Shown here: positions 7,980 through 16,764 of the stretch, one piece after another
Layout: every line of letters starts with the position of its first letter
How positions within the stretch are numbered: position 1 is the stretch's first letter
NCBI GenBank assembly: GCA_046728935.1
Contig: JBKPFS010000107.1
Span: forward strand, 1 to 64,000
Origin: DATAFO01 sp046728935
GTDB lineage: Bacteria; Actinomycetota; Thermoleophilia; Solirubrobacterales; 70-9
Direction of reading: 5' to 3'
DNA length: 64,000 nt
Program-made: the position numbers and the translations under genes
The notes under the pieces: model-generated
Told to the model about the DNA's origin: nothing
The model's input: the letters and a program-made list of their open reading frames with translations, nothing else
The model's database searches: none

Positions 7980-9811
7980 GCCATTAGGCCACGGGCAACG
8001 AGGGCGTCGACGGCGTCAGCTGCATTGCTCCTCGTCTGTTCGTCATCGGTGTCTCGGGCCCTGGAAAAGAGCTCGGTCAAGGCGCCTATCGCCGATTCGG
8101 GCAGATATGGACGCATGCGCGTCTGAGCGATGGCCTTGACTGCGGCGAGCTGCTTCTGAAGGCTGGCGTCTGCGCCGGGAATGCGTTCCATTACTTGGTT
8201 GATCGGGTCCGGTGTAACGCCTTGCTCCGCGATGCGGATCAGTTGATCCAACGCCCAGTCGTCGTCGAAGGCACCGGCGGTGTACCACCAGCCGAAGGGT
8301 GCGAGCACTTCCTCACGGGCATCTGGCGTCTCGGGATTGATCTCCTGCTCAAGAATCCGAGCCCAGAGGTCGCGAAGCCGGGACTGAACGTCGTCCGGTA
8401 GGGGATCGGCTGGCTCGGCACCAACGGCGCGCCCCACAAACTGGACGAGCCGTCCCCGAAGTGCATCAGAGGCCGTCATCCACAGCTGTCCCAGCAGGCC
8501 TTCGGGGCGCGCGTCGATCCGCCCCCACCAATAGAGCATGAGAAGGTGCTCGCCCAGTCTCTGACGGGGATCGCCTCCGAGATGTCGTCCCTGCGGAGGG
8601 CTCGCCAAGAGCTCGACCGCTCTCCCGTAGGCATCCGCTGCGAATTCAAGGACCTCGCCCCAAGGGTTGTTGTAGATGACGTACGCGTTCCAAGCAGCTA
8701 CGAATATCTCGTTCTCTGCCGGGTCGACCGGGAAGATCCGGCTGGCTGCTTCGCGGGCCCATGTCGGGTCGAGGGCTACGAGTTGCTTGAAGCGCATCCC
8801 GTAGACAGCCCGGATGGCAAGCGATGGCTCTTGCTCCTTCCTGAGATGGCCATCTAATACGGCCTTCACCTCCACCGGGAGTGAGGTGGCGCCCCCCTCA
8901 TCTGCGTTCATGTGGACCCAGGCGGCGTACCTGATGACCGCGTGCATCGCGCTGCCGCGGGTCGTGTTAATGGAGTAGGTGGCGGGGTCCATGTTGTCGC
9001 CCCCGTACTTCTCCTCGTCGCTAGGCGTGGGGTTAGCGTCCTCTGCGAGGACTGCAATCACGCTCCAAGCCTCGTCCCGTTCGTCGATCGTCAGCCCCGA
9101 ATCACTGGACTCGAAGCCCGCTGAAAGGAGATCGGTGATCTGTCGACGTGTCCAGCCCCAGTCAGGGTCACTGTCCCGGCCGCGCGGCTGCTTCACCGTC
9201 GGCGGGTCCTCCACGATCCGGCGGCAGGTCTGGAGGACAGGCCCCCAGGTCACCGCCGCTCCGGCCTTCACCGCCTCAGTAAGGCCGCTAAGGAGGAAAC
9301 GCACGTAAGTCGGATCTAGTGCAAGGAACCCGTCCGCGCGGCTGGCGAACTCCTCTGGTTGGTTTTGAATGGCGACGGCGAACGACCTTCCGAGCCCCTC
9401 TGGAGAAGGCCGGTCGAACGCCGCCTCAGGCTCCCAGGTCGTCAAGTACTCAAGAAGCTGATCCGCGGTCATTTCCTGCAGATCGGTCGTCGAGAGCGGT
9501 GACGTGGGTCCGATCCACCCTTCCGAGTACGCCGTGAAGTCGGGGTGGTCCGCTTCTCCGAGCTCATTCTCGAGGCGCTTCAGCTCATCGAGGGGAGCAT
9601 CCCGAAGTTGGCTCCTGATCAAGGACAGCCGGTCTCGCTTCCACTGCGCGCGAACACGGCTGATCTCGGTCTGGGTCCCCGCTCCCTCTACCTGAGCCAC
9701 GTCCCGCTCACGCAACTCGGGCCTCGGATGCTGGATCAGTGGCAACACGAGCGGCTCCAAGCGGGCGCCGGCCCGGCAAGCATCGCGAAGGTATCCAAGC
9801 TTCTGTCGCAA
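7916..9811 (-). CDS. large helical protein fragment, possibly C-terminal part of a large NTPase
   Basis: The frame is open for 631 codons, but the first 45 residues are antisense to the integrase remnant and the last 22 lie in IS21 sequence, so the natural gene is probably cut at both ends, leaving about 560 residues. These are almost wholly helical, rich in Trp, and resemble tandem helical repeats. The stretch NMDPATYSINTTRGSAMHAV recalls C-terminal regions of very large P-loop NTPases often found in defence islands; this is memory-based and unverified. No ATPase motifs remain here. Its place between two dead mobile genes fits island debris. Confidence 0.45.
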   Translation of the reverse strand: MRQKLGYLRDACRAGARLEPLVLPLIQHPRPELRERDVAQVEGAGTQTEISRVRAQWKRDRLSLIRSQLRDAPLDELKRLENELGEADHPDFTAYSEGWIGPTSPLSTTDLQEMTADQLLEYLTTWEPEAAFDRPSPEGLGRSFAVAIQNQPEEFASRADGFLALDPTYVRFLLSGLTEAVKAGAAVTWGPVLQTCRRIVEDPPTVKQPRGRDSDPDWGWTRRQITDLLSAGFESSDSGLTIDERDEAWSVIAVLAEDANPTPSDEEKYGGDNMDPATYSINTTRGSAMHAVIRYAAWVHMNADEGGATSLPVEVKAVLDGHLRKEQEPSLAIRAVYGMRFKQLVALDPTWAREAASRIFPVDPAENEIFVAAWNAYVIYNNPWGEVLEFAADAYGRAVELLASPPQGRHLGGDPRQRLGEHLLMLYWWGRIDARPEGLLGQLWMTASDALRGRLVQFVGRAVGAEPADPLPDDVQSRLRDLWARILEQEINPETPDAREEVLAPFGWWYTAGAFDDDWALDQLIRIAEQGVTPDPINQVMERIPGADASLQKQLAAVKAIAQTRMRPYLPESAIGALTELFSRARDTDDEQTRSNAADAVDALVARGLMAFRDRLGARSSIPSRPRSTAC

Positions 9812-10509
9812 ATCCTTGATCGGGCGGAGGCGATGGAGCTAATTCTTCGTAACCCAGCCCGAACCCTCCGCCAGCCCAAGCGCATCGTCCGAGTTCCGCG
9901 AGCTGCGTCCGCTGCGCAGATCGAAGCGATCCGAGCGCGGCTTATCGAAGCCGACCGGCTGAGTGACGCCACGCTGGTCTCATTCCTCGCATATGTGGGA
10001 ACACGGCCCATGGAAACCCTTGCGCTCTCCTGGGAGGACGTGGACGGGGATACAGCGTTGATCTCTAAGGCTCTCAGCGACGGGGACACGAAGACAACAA
10101 AAACCGGCAAGAGCCGCACCGTCCAGCTCCCACGAGCAGTAGTCGCCGATCTCCGCGCGCTCCGTCTTGCATCGGGTCGCCATGGGGGTCTCATCTGGCC
10201 GCGGCGGAAGGACGGACTGCCGTGGAGACAACACGACTGGGACGATGGCGTTCCCGCGTCTTCAAGCCAGCAGCAAAGGCGGTGGGTCTTCCCGACTTTG
10301 TGCCATATGGCCTTCGGCACACTGCGGCCTCCCTGCTCGCGGCTTCCGGACGCCCCGCGCTCGAGATTGCCGAGCAGCACGGGAATTCCGTGGCTGTATC
10401 GACCGCGACTTACCAGCACCTGATCTCGGCCTATCGGGGCCGAACTCTCAAATCGCTAGACGAGTTGATCGCGGAAGCCCGCACCGAGAACGCGAGGCAG
10501 GTCGCATGA
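9688..10509 (+). pseudogene. tyrosine recombinase (integrase), truncated and frameshifted
   Basis: The remnant keeps part of the SAM-like core-binding domain (LDQWQHERLQAGAGPASIAK) and the catalytic domain: the first Arg in VGTRPMETLALSW, the beta-strand Lys region TGKSRTVQLP, the second Arg in YGLRHTAASLL and the Tyr in STATYQHL. One base is missing at about 10245, where DWD must continue as DWRSRVF in the next frame. The first catalytic His box is degraded (Tyr-Gly) and GHS is replaced by GNS. The N-terminal arm domain is missing. It ends 65 bases from tRNA-Arg, the usual place for an integrase. Confidence 0.75.
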
Positions 10510-10573
10510 GCCCACGTTCGGAGAATGTTCGGACGCGCCGGGAGCTACTCCCTGCGCACCGCTCTGCAATCAA

Positions 10574-10647
<74 letters not shown>

Positions 10648-10655
10648 CGAGGGTG

Positions 10656-10661
10656 AGTTTA
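10656..10661 (-). promoter_or_regulatory. -10 box of tRNA-Arg
   Basis: TAAACT on the minus strand ends 8 bases before the mature tRNA 5' end. The same hexamer is kept at 12119-12124 in front of the broken tRNA copy. Confidence 0.5.
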
Positions 10662-10835
10662 GGCCGCTATTGCGCCAGATTCGCGGCATCGACTCCAACC
10701 AACTCGGGATCCTCCGGGACGGCGACGGGCTGGATTCTGCCTATTCTGCCCAAACCAGTGCCCGGTCGAACGCCCGGAGCCTCGCCCGGCGCCGCGGGGA
10801 CCGTCGTTAGATGTCACAGGACGCCACCTGCTGGT

Positions 10836-11876
10836 CTAGCCGGGAAAGCTTCCTTCGTTGCCGTCGGTCAGAACGAACGACTGACCGCGCACCGACGTGC
10901 GGACCCATACGTCGAATCGGTACGAAACGCGCTTCTTGAGCTCAACGGACCCGTGTCCGCTCAAGCTGTATCCGGGGAAAGCGGACGAGAACCGGCATTT
11001 GAACTCGGACCGGCTGCGCCGACGGCAACTCTGTTCGAGGTGCTCGACCACTCGGTTGGCGAAGCGGTGGCGTCGTAGCGCAACCGCGACCGTCCGGTTC
11101 GCGCGCTCAGCTCTGAGAAGCGGCGGGCGCACCGTCCGGGACGTGAACGACGTGTTTTGCGCCGTGCCGTCATTCGGACCCAGGTACGCACAAAAAGCGT
11201 GCCGCCCGGGCCTCTTCATCGTCAGGCGTCGCCGCTCACGGAAAGCTCCGTCGACCGGCAACCCCGTGATCAGAGTCCGCGTTCGTGGCTTTCGCCCCGC
11301 AGCGGTGACCGAACAAGTTTTGCCTCGGGGGTCTTCGTAGACCCAGAGCTTGAGCCGCGAATCGGCAAAGCCCCGTGCGCCGACAGTCGCGCGCTTATAC
11401 GCCTCGGGATGGCGACTTACCAGCAAGCTCAGCGATCCCTCCTCTTGGCCGGCCGCGGCGACCACGGGCCCCACCGATTCCGAGAATGCCTCCCCGCTCG
11501 GACCCGCGGGCGGAGCCGAGTGCCTGGCGACCACGCGCAGCCTGATTGTGTGACCGATGTCAGCGGGCGTCAGGGTGTACGTGGATCCGGTGGCCCCAGG
11601 GATGTCGTCGTAGCCTCCGGAGCCGTTCGAGCGCTGCCACTGGCGGCTGAATGTCAGGTCGGTGCCGGTCCACGTTCCGTCATCGCCGGTCAGCGTCTCG
11701 TTTTCGACCGGATCCCCGGAGATCGTCGGCGGTGAGGTAGGTTCGGGGGCCGCCGCGATCGCGGACGCGGTCCCGAGTGCCGAGGCGCAGATCGCGATCA
11801 GTGCAGCACACATGGGGCGTCGCGGTAACGCCCAGCTTCTTGCGCGCCTGCCCCTCATTCTCCTGGACAGGTCCAT
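10836..11876 (-). CDS. secreted protein with Ig-like repeat domain
   Basis: A 346-residue exported protein. A basic start is followed by a hydrophobic signal region ending ASAIAAA. Residues about 48-140 form one Ig-like module of a kind common in Solirubrobacterales: PPTISGDPVENETLTGDDGT, then a WQR motif, then ATGSTYTLTPADIGHTIRLR. The rest (about 160-346) is Arg-rich with paired cysteines and no recognised fold. ATG 11876 is chosen for its AGGAG. It lies between the intact tRNA-Arg and its partial copy, so it may have come in, or been moved, with that duplication. Role unknown; probably cell-surface. Confidence 0.7.
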   Translation of the reverse strand: MDLSRRMRGRRARSWALPRRPMCAALIAICASALGTASAIAAAPEPTSPPTISGDPVENETLTGDDGTWTGTDLTFSRQWQRSNGSGGYDDIPGATGSTYTLTPADIGHTIRLRVVARHSAPPAGPSGEAFSESVGPVVAAAGQEEGSLSLLVSRHPEAYKRATVGARGFADSRLKLWVYEDPRGKTCSVTAAGRKPRTRTLITGLPVDGAFRERRRLTMKRPGRHAFCAYLGPNDGTAQNTSFTSRTVRPPLLRAERANRTVAVALRRHRFANRVVEHLEQSCRRRSRSEFKCRFSSAFPGYSLSGHGSVELKKRVSYRFDVWVRTSVRGQSFVLTDGNEGSFPG

Positions 11877-12069
11877 CAACTCCTGGTGCCGCTCGCCGTG
11901 CCGAGACGGTAGCGCAGATCAAGTTCAACGACTTGGACGCGAGGGTCCGACGTCGAGTTCGCACTCCGCTGGGACAGAGCAACGCACCGTCGGACTTGGA
12001 TTCTCGGCTGTTCGACCTGGAGCAAGCCATCGACTCACAGGCGGCTCTCGCCGCCCTTCGCCCGGAATG

Positions 12070-12124
12070 TTTAGGAGAGGGAGTCGCACTATCCAACTGA
12101 GCATCGGGGCCGAGGGCCAGTTTA
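12070..12124 (-). pseudogene. degenerate copy of tRNA-Arg 5' half plus promoter
   Basis: This stretch matches 10605-10662: from the anticodon arm through the D arm and acceptor strand to the TAAACT box. It differs by an inserted base in the anticodon arm, one substitution and one deletion after gagc, and lacks the T arm. It cannot make a tRNA. Confidence 0.8.
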
Positions 12125-12309
12125 CGGCTTGACGAAGCCGTTTCTTGCTCGCGAGACCAAAGCGCCTGGGCTCAAATACCAAGATCCATCAGGTCGGGCT
12201 TCCGGACGAGGAGGCGCAGGTCTCGCACTACGCGGGATGGTCGGAGGTCCTAAGCGCGAATGGGTTCTCGTCGGACGCGACTGCGGAGAACAGCGCCGAC
12301 CCGAACCTG

Positions 12310-12663
12310 TTGCGTGGCTACGGGCTCGCGCCGCCGGAGCTGGTCGAGCGGTTCGCCGCGACCGGGGTGGTCGGATTGAACCTGGAGGCTCGAAGTCGAC
12401 CGTCACCGGCACGCTCACCGCGCGGACGATCCCCGCGGCCGCGGCGAGTACCCCCCGACCGGCGCGGCCTCCCCGTCGTCGTAGCCGAGGATCCCGGCCG
12501 TCGCGAAGCTACTCGTGGCAACGACCGGGAATCCCGCCGCCGCGACCATCCCGGCCGAGGCCGCGTCCCAGGCGTTAGGCAATACGAGCGGATCATCGGC
12601 CACGTGCAGCGTGCGGAGCGTGGCGGCCTTCTCCCGCGACGACGAACGGGCAGTGTCAGACAC
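12310..12663. pseudogene. isocitrate lyase/PEP mutase family pseudogene with inverted middle
   Basis: The minus strand from ATG 12663 reads the N-terminus of an ICL/PEPM-family protein (LVLPNAWDAASAGMVAAAGF, then TSSFATAGILGYDDGEA). After one frameshift near 12450 it continues as VSVPVTVDFE, half of the catalytic DxExGYG site, to about 12390. The other half, GYGLAPPELVERFAATGVVG followed by LNLE, lies on the plus strand at about 12313-12387. So the gene was cut inside its active site and the next piece flipped. The remaining C-terminal two thirds are absent. Confidence 0.7.
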
Positions 12664-12699
12664 GGGCCTACTCCGCGGATACGCCCGTGATGTGAGCGA

Positions 12700-13392
12700 T
12701 CACGCGGCGTCGCCGTACGCGTCGTGGTAGTTCCACCACCCATAGGGCGGCGTCTGCGGCCAGCCCTCTCGCGAGTCCTCCCACTCCTCCTGGCGACCGA
12801 GGGCGGTCATGTCGAGGTAGCTCCAGGTGGTGCCCATGGCCTCGTCGCCGCGGCTGTCGATGAAGTAGGTGCGGAAGATCCGATCCCCATCGCGGATGAA
12901 GGCGTTGTGCCCGTGCCACTCGTCGACCCCGAAGTCAGCGTCGAAGTCGTCGGTAATCGTGTACCAGGGGATGTGCTCCCATCCCATCCGCCCCTTCAAG
13001 CCCTGGATCTCGGCCTGGGGGGCGCGCGAGGCGAACGCGAGCGTCGTGTCCCGCGCGTTCAGGTGGGCGGGGTGTGCGACCTGGTCGGCGACAAGGGAGC
13101 AACCAACGCAGGCCCGCTCCGGGTACGCTCCGCCCTCTGCGTAGGTGGTGACCTCCGGCCCGTAGAAGAAGCGGTAGACGATCAGCTGGCGGCGGCCCTC
13201 GAACAGGTCGGCGAGACTCGCCGGACCGCTCGGGCCCTCGAAGCGGTAGTCCCTCTCTACCGCCATCCACGGCATCCGCCGGCGCTCGGCCGCCAGCGCG
13301 TCGCGGGCCCGGGTGAGCTCCTTCTCCTTGACCAACAACTTCTCGCGGGCGGCGTCCCACTCTTGCGGGGAGACGATCGGGGGTGTGTTCAC
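12700..13392 (-). CDS. DUF899 thioredoxin-like protein
   Basis: This 230-residue protein belongs to the DUF899 family, a thioredoxin-fold group of unknown physiology. Markers are VSPQEWDAAREKLLVKEKEL, the RRMPW motif, the strand QLIVYRFFYGP, a Cys-x-x-Cys in ACVGCSLVADQ and the end EGWPQTPPYGWWNYHDAYG. The Cys pair suggests a redox role. GTG 13392 follows a strong GGAGGAG. It is the second gene of a two-gene unit, 66 bases behind a paralogue, and probably co-regulated with the divergent sigma factor gene. Confidence 0.88.
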   Translation of the reverse strand: MNTPPIVSPQEWDAAREKLLVKEKELTRARDALAAERRRMPWMAVERDYRFEGPSGPASLADLFEGRRQLIVYRFFYGPEVTTYAEGGAYPERACVGCSLVADQVAHPAHLNARDTTLAFASRAPQAEIQGLKGRMGWEHIPWYTITDDFDADFGVDEWHGHNAFIRDGDRIFRTYFIDSRGDEAMGTTWSYLDMTALGRQEEWEDSREGWPQTPPYGWWNYHDAYGDAA

Positions 13393-13458
13393 TTCGCTCT
13401 CTCCTCCTTCAAGTAACCGTGAGTCCTCCGTCGCGGGTTCTCGGGCAGCATGATCCTT

Positions 13459-14193
13459 TTAGGCGTACTCGTCATGGCGGCGAATCCAGGTCTGGAACGC
13501 ATCGCCCTCGTCGCGCCCCTTCGGCGCCCGGTCGAGGATCGGGTAGAAGCCCATCAGGAACTCGACCCCGCGCCACGTGGTCGCATAGGTCTGGTAGACG
13601 GCGCCGTCCTGGAGCGCGAAGGCGCTCGCCGTCGGTATCTCCGAGATGTATTCGAGGACGTCGGTCCCGGTAGCGTCCGCGTTCTGAGGTGCGATCGGCG
13701 GCAACGCGCTCTCGGGTGGCATGTTCTCGCGCACCTGCTCCTCGGTGAAGGAGGCACCCATGTCGAAGCTGAAGTCGGTGTTCGCCGACGAGGCCCAGGG
13801 AATGCTCCAGCCCATCCGCTCTTTGTAGGCCTGAAGCTTGGCCAGCGGAGCCCGCGAAACGAGCAGCAGGGTCACGTCGCGGGCGTGAAGGTGCGGCAGC
13901 ACGCCGTCGAAGCCATCGACCATCGACGAGCAGGTCGGGCACCCCGCCTCGTAGGTCGGTCCGAACATGAAGTGGTAGATCAGGAGCTGTGAGCGGCCGT
14001 CGAAGAGCTCGGCCAGGGTCCGCGTCCCGTCGTGGGCGTCGAACCGGTACTCCTTCTCGATCGCGACCCAGGGCAACTCGCGGCGCTGGCGCGCCAGTTC
14101 GTCCGCCATCCGCGTGTGCTCCTTCTCGCGCTGAAGCAACTCGTCACGAGCGGCCTGCCACTCCTCACGGCCGACAACCATGTGATCCGTCAT
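13459..14193 (-). CDS. DUF899 thioredoxin-like protein (paralogue)
   Basis: A 244-residue DUF899 protein, clearly related to its downstream neighbour: VGREEWQAARDELLQREKEH, RRELPW, QLLIYHFMFGP and Cys-x-x-Cys in AGCPTCSSMVDG. It keeps the ending FYPILDRAPKGRDEG. ATG 14193 has AGGAGA 8 bases upstream. It is first in a probable DUF899-DUF899 operon and starts 136 bases from the divergent ECF sigma gene (by the preferred sigma start), leaving room for a shared promoter. Cytoplasmic, as no signal peptide is present. Substrate unknown. Confidence 0.88.
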   Translation of the reverse strand: MTDHMVVGREEWQAARDELLQREKEHTRMADELARQRRELPWVAIEKEYRFDAHDGTRTLAELFDGRSQLLIYHFMFGPTYEAGCPTCSSMVDGFDGVLPHLHARDVTLLLVSRAPLAKLQAYKERMGWSIPWASSANTDFSFDMGASFTEEQVRENMPPESALPPIAPQNADATGTDVLEYISEIPTASAFALQDGAVYQTYATTWRGVEFLMGFYPILDRAPKGRDEGDAFQTWIRRHDEYA

Positions 14194-14250
14194 CGCGTCT
14201 TGTCTCCTGTTTCGGGTGCCTGTACGTTCAGACACCGGCGGCGGCGAGAA

Positions 14251-14271
14251 CGGAACGCTCGATCCGTTCCG
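14251..14271. promoter_or_regulatory. inverted repeat between DUF899 operon and ECF sigma gene
   Basis: cggaacg and cgttccg pair perfectly across a 7-base spacer. Lying in the only intergenic space between the divergent genes, it is a candidate operator or a GGAAC-type -35 pair for the ECF factor itself. Confidence 0.4.
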
Positions 14272-14329
14272 GGACGAGGTGGTGTCCTTACCCGATGGGA
14301 GCGACGGGACAAGCCGATGCGAGAAGCTC

Positions 14330-15352
14330 GTGCCCGACCACGCGCTAGACGAGGCCAAGCTCGCGCGGGCCCGCGGGGGCGACGCCGACGCGTTTCGCGA
14401 GCTCACCGAACCCCACCGGCGCGAGCTGCAGCTGCACTGCTACCGCATCCTCGGCTCGATCCAGGACGCCGAGGACCTGGTGCAGGAGACGCTCCTGGCG
14501 GCGTGGCGGGGCCTCGAGGCGTTCGAGGGCCGCGCGTCTGTGCGCTCCTGGCTCTATCGGATCGCGACCAACCGCTGCCTGAACGCGCTGCGGGCCCGGT
14601 CGCGCCGCCCCAGGGAGGTACCAGCCATGGATCAGCCGCCTGAGCCCACAACCCGGATCGAGCCGATCCGGCTCGAGCCCTATCCCGACGTGCTGCTCGA
14701 GGAGATCCCGGAGCGCTCCCCGGGGCCGGCGGCGCGCTACGAGGCCAGGGAGTCGGTCGAGCTCGCGTTCATCGCTGCCCTCCAGCACCTGCCGCCACGC
14801 CAGCGCGCGGCACTCGTGCTGCGCGACGTGCTCGGCTTCCGCACCGCCGAGGTCGCGGCGATGCTCGACACCGGCGAGGCCGCGGTCAAGGGCGCCCTGC
14901 AGCGCGCCCGGGCGGCTCTCCGAGCGCGGCTGCCGGCCGCCGAGCGCGACCCCGCCCCGCGGCCGAACTCCGCCCGCGAGCGCCAGCTGGCGGGGCGCTT
15001 CGCCGACGCCGTCCAAAGCGGCGACATCGACGAGGTCGTCGCCCTGCTCACCGCCGACGCGCTGCTCACGATGCCGCCCCAGCCGCTCGAGTACCAGGGA
15101 CACGAGGCGATCGCCGCCTTCCTGCGTCAGCGGGCGGAGCTGCGCGGCGCTGCGCTGCGTGTCGTGCCCACCCGCGCCAACACCCAGCCGGCGTTCGGCT
15201 GCTACCTCCCGGACGCGCAGGCGGCGATCGCTCGCCCCAACGGCCAGATCGTGCTGACGCTCGAGGGCGAGGCGATCGCGGCGATCACCTGGTTCGCGGA
15301 CACCGGCGTCTTCCGACACTTCGGGCTGCCTCGAACGCTGCCGAATCTCTGA
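14330..15352 (+). CDS. ECF sigma factor with C-terminal NTF2/SnoaL-like domain
   Basis: The 340-residue protein has sigma region 2 at about 10-80 (CYRILGSIQDAEDLVQETLL), region 4 at about 140-195 (LQHLPPRQRAALVLRDVLGF, then a helix-turn-helix with TGEAAVKGALQRARAAL) and a SnoaL-like domain from about 215 (FADAVQSGDIDEVVALLTAD). This architecture is that of large ECF sigmas whose C-terminal domain replaces an anti-sigma factor and senses a ligand. GTG 14330 is preferred to GTG 14216, which would leave only 22 bases to the divergent gene. The two DUF899 genes are likely targets. Confidence 0.85.
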   Translation: MPDHALDEAKLARARGGDADAFRELTEPHRRELQLHCYRILGSIQDAEDLVQETLLAAWRGLEAFEGRASVRSWLYRIATNRCLNALRARSRRPREVPAMDQPPEPTTRIEPIRLEPYPDVLLEEIPERSPGPAARYEARESVELAFIAALQHLPPRQRAALVLRDVLGFRTAEVAAMLDTGEAAVKGALQRARAALRARLPAAERDPAPRPNSARERQLAGRFADAVQSGDIDEVVALLTADALLTMPPQPLEYQGHEAIAAFLRQRAELRGAALRVVPTRANTQPAFGCYLPDAQAAIARPNGQIVLTLEGEAIAAITWFADTGVFRHFGLPRTLPNL

Positions 15353-15377
15353 AGGCGGGTTGAGGCCCGGCGACCGC

Positions 15378-16208
15378 TCACTTCTTCCTTTTCTTCCTCT
15401 CGCAGTAGGCGTAGGCGGTGACGTCGTCGTTGATCGACACGACGGAGACCAGCCACTTTCGGCCGCTGTCCCGGCGAGACGCCTTGAAGAAGGGCCCACC
15501 CTTGCTCACGGGGGTCTCCGCTGCAAAGCCGCCGGAGACGACCCGACGCTTCCGCCCGCAGCTGACGACGAGGTCCTCCCGGTCCGGGTATTCGTCGACC
15601 GTCTCGGTCACCTGCTTGGTCTTGACCTTCCTCCCGCTGCGACAGTTGACCTGGGCGGTCAGCGACTCCGGATCCCCGAAGTGCCCGGTGGCAACCGTCC
15701 ACTCACGCTTGCCGGCCTTGTAGGAAGCGTAGGGAAGGTCGCCCGCGCCGCTTGAGCGTCCGACCGCGAAGCCGCCGGAGATCGCCTTCGTGCCGCGCGG
15801 GCAGCGCGCGGTCACCGTCTGGATGCCGTTCTTGGACCGCGTCTCGGTCTCGGTCACGGTCTTCAGCTTCTGGTCCCGGCAGTACGCAAAGCTGGTGAGC
15901 GTCGCGGGATCCGCGGTGAAGTTCTGCCCGCGCGCCGTCCACGCGCGCGCGCCGTCTCGCAGGGAGTCCATCGGCAAGATCCCAACCGGCGGGTTGCCCA
16001 CCGACTCAAACCCGCCGCTCACAGCCTTGGTGCCGTGCTCGCACTGGGCCGTCGCCGAACCTATCCCCCCGGCGGGATCGACCGTCTCCATGTCCGACGC
16101 GGTCTTCAGCTTCGCGCCCCACGCCCCCGCCGCGGTGAGCGCCACCAACGCGAGCGCCGCCAGAACGGCGACGGCTCGCCGTGAAGTCCCGAACGCGCTT
16201 CCCTGCAT
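15378..16208 (-). CDS. secreted triple-repeat protein
   Basis: The 276-residue product has a signal peptide (TSRRAVAVLAALALVALTAA, cut after GAWGA). The mature chain is built from three similar units of about 75 residues, each with a Cys followed by a GGF motif: CEHGTKAVSGGF, CPRGTKAISGGF and CGRKRRVVSGGF, and each ending in a Tyr- or Asn-Cys pair (AYCRD, VNCRS, AYCERK). The Cys spacing suggests one disulphide per unit. ATG 16208 follows GGGAGTGGAG. Function unknown; likely extracellular or wall-bound. It converges on the sigma factor gene with 25 bases between. Confidence 0.72.
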   Translation of the reverse strand: MQGSAFGTSRRAVAVLAALALVALTAAGAWGAKLKTASDMETVDPAGGIGSATAQCEHGTKAVSGGFESVGNPPVGILPMDSLRDGARAWTARGQNFTADPATLTSFAYCRDQKLKTVTETETRSKNGIQTVTARCPRGTKAISGGFAVGRSSGAGDLPYASYKAGKREWTVATGHFGDPESLTAQVNCRSGRKVKTKQVTETVDEYPDREDLVVSCGRKRRVVSGGFAAETPVSKGGPFFKASRRDSGRKWLVSVVSINDDVTAYAYCERKKRKK

Positions 16209-16254
16209 CTCCACTCCCTTCTCCGCCCTTCTCCGGCGTGTCCGCGACTCTAAC

Positions 16255-16704
16255 TCAGCGGGGGTGTGACCGCACGACGCGCACACGGAGCGCGTCCAGC
16301 AACTCGACAACGGCCGGCAGGGAGGGATCGCCCGTCGCGCCGGCGATCACCTGGCCGTCCCGCCTGAGCTCGAAGCGTGCTCCATCGTGCCGCATTCGGC
16401 CCGGAAGCCAGATCAGCAGGGTCTCGACCAGGTGCCGCCCCGCCCTGCGGGCCAGCGAGGGCGCGCGGGCCCAGCGATCTCCCGGGACCTCGTCGAGGCC
16501 GGCGCGGACGGCCTCCAGCTCGCTCGGCTCGAGCCGTATCCAGATCGGCGCGCGGCTGCGATGGCGCTCGTCCAGCTGCGCCGTGCCGTCGTCAAACACC
16601 GTGAGGCGCTGATCGACGGCCACGGGCCCGCCGAAGACGCGATAGCGAAGCAGAGGCCGAGACCCGGCTCCGACCTCCTCGCCCGGTGGCTCGATGCCCC
16701 TCAT
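16255..16704 (-). CDS. hypothetical protein, 149 aa
   Basis: A single-domain soluble protein with a beta-rich first half (LLRYRVFGGPVAVDQRLTVF, then DDGTAQLDE) and a later pattern FELRRDGQVI plus a helix LPAVVELLDAL. The strand order slightly recalls emfourin-like protease inhibitors, but I cannot support that by motif. No signal peptide. It lies 46 bases upstream of the secreted triple-repeat gene on the same strand and may be co-transcribed with it. Confidence 0.55.
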   Translation of the reverse strand: MRGIEPPGEEVGAGSRPLLRYRVFGGPVAVDQRLTVFDDGTAQLDERHRSRAPIWIRLEPSELEAVRAGLDEVPGDRWARAPSLARRAGRHLVETLLIWLPGRMRHDGARFELRRDGQVIAGATGDPSLPAVVELLDALRVRVVRSHPR

Positions 16705-16764
16705 CCCGCCATAGCCTGACGCCGAACTTGACTCGGGGTCGGCGGGCCGAAAGGATGAGTCACG

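Noticed and set aside
12145..12690. 181-codon plus-strand ORF as a real gene
   Set aside because: Only the part at 12313-12387 looks like protein, and that belongs to the inverted ICL/PEPM piece.
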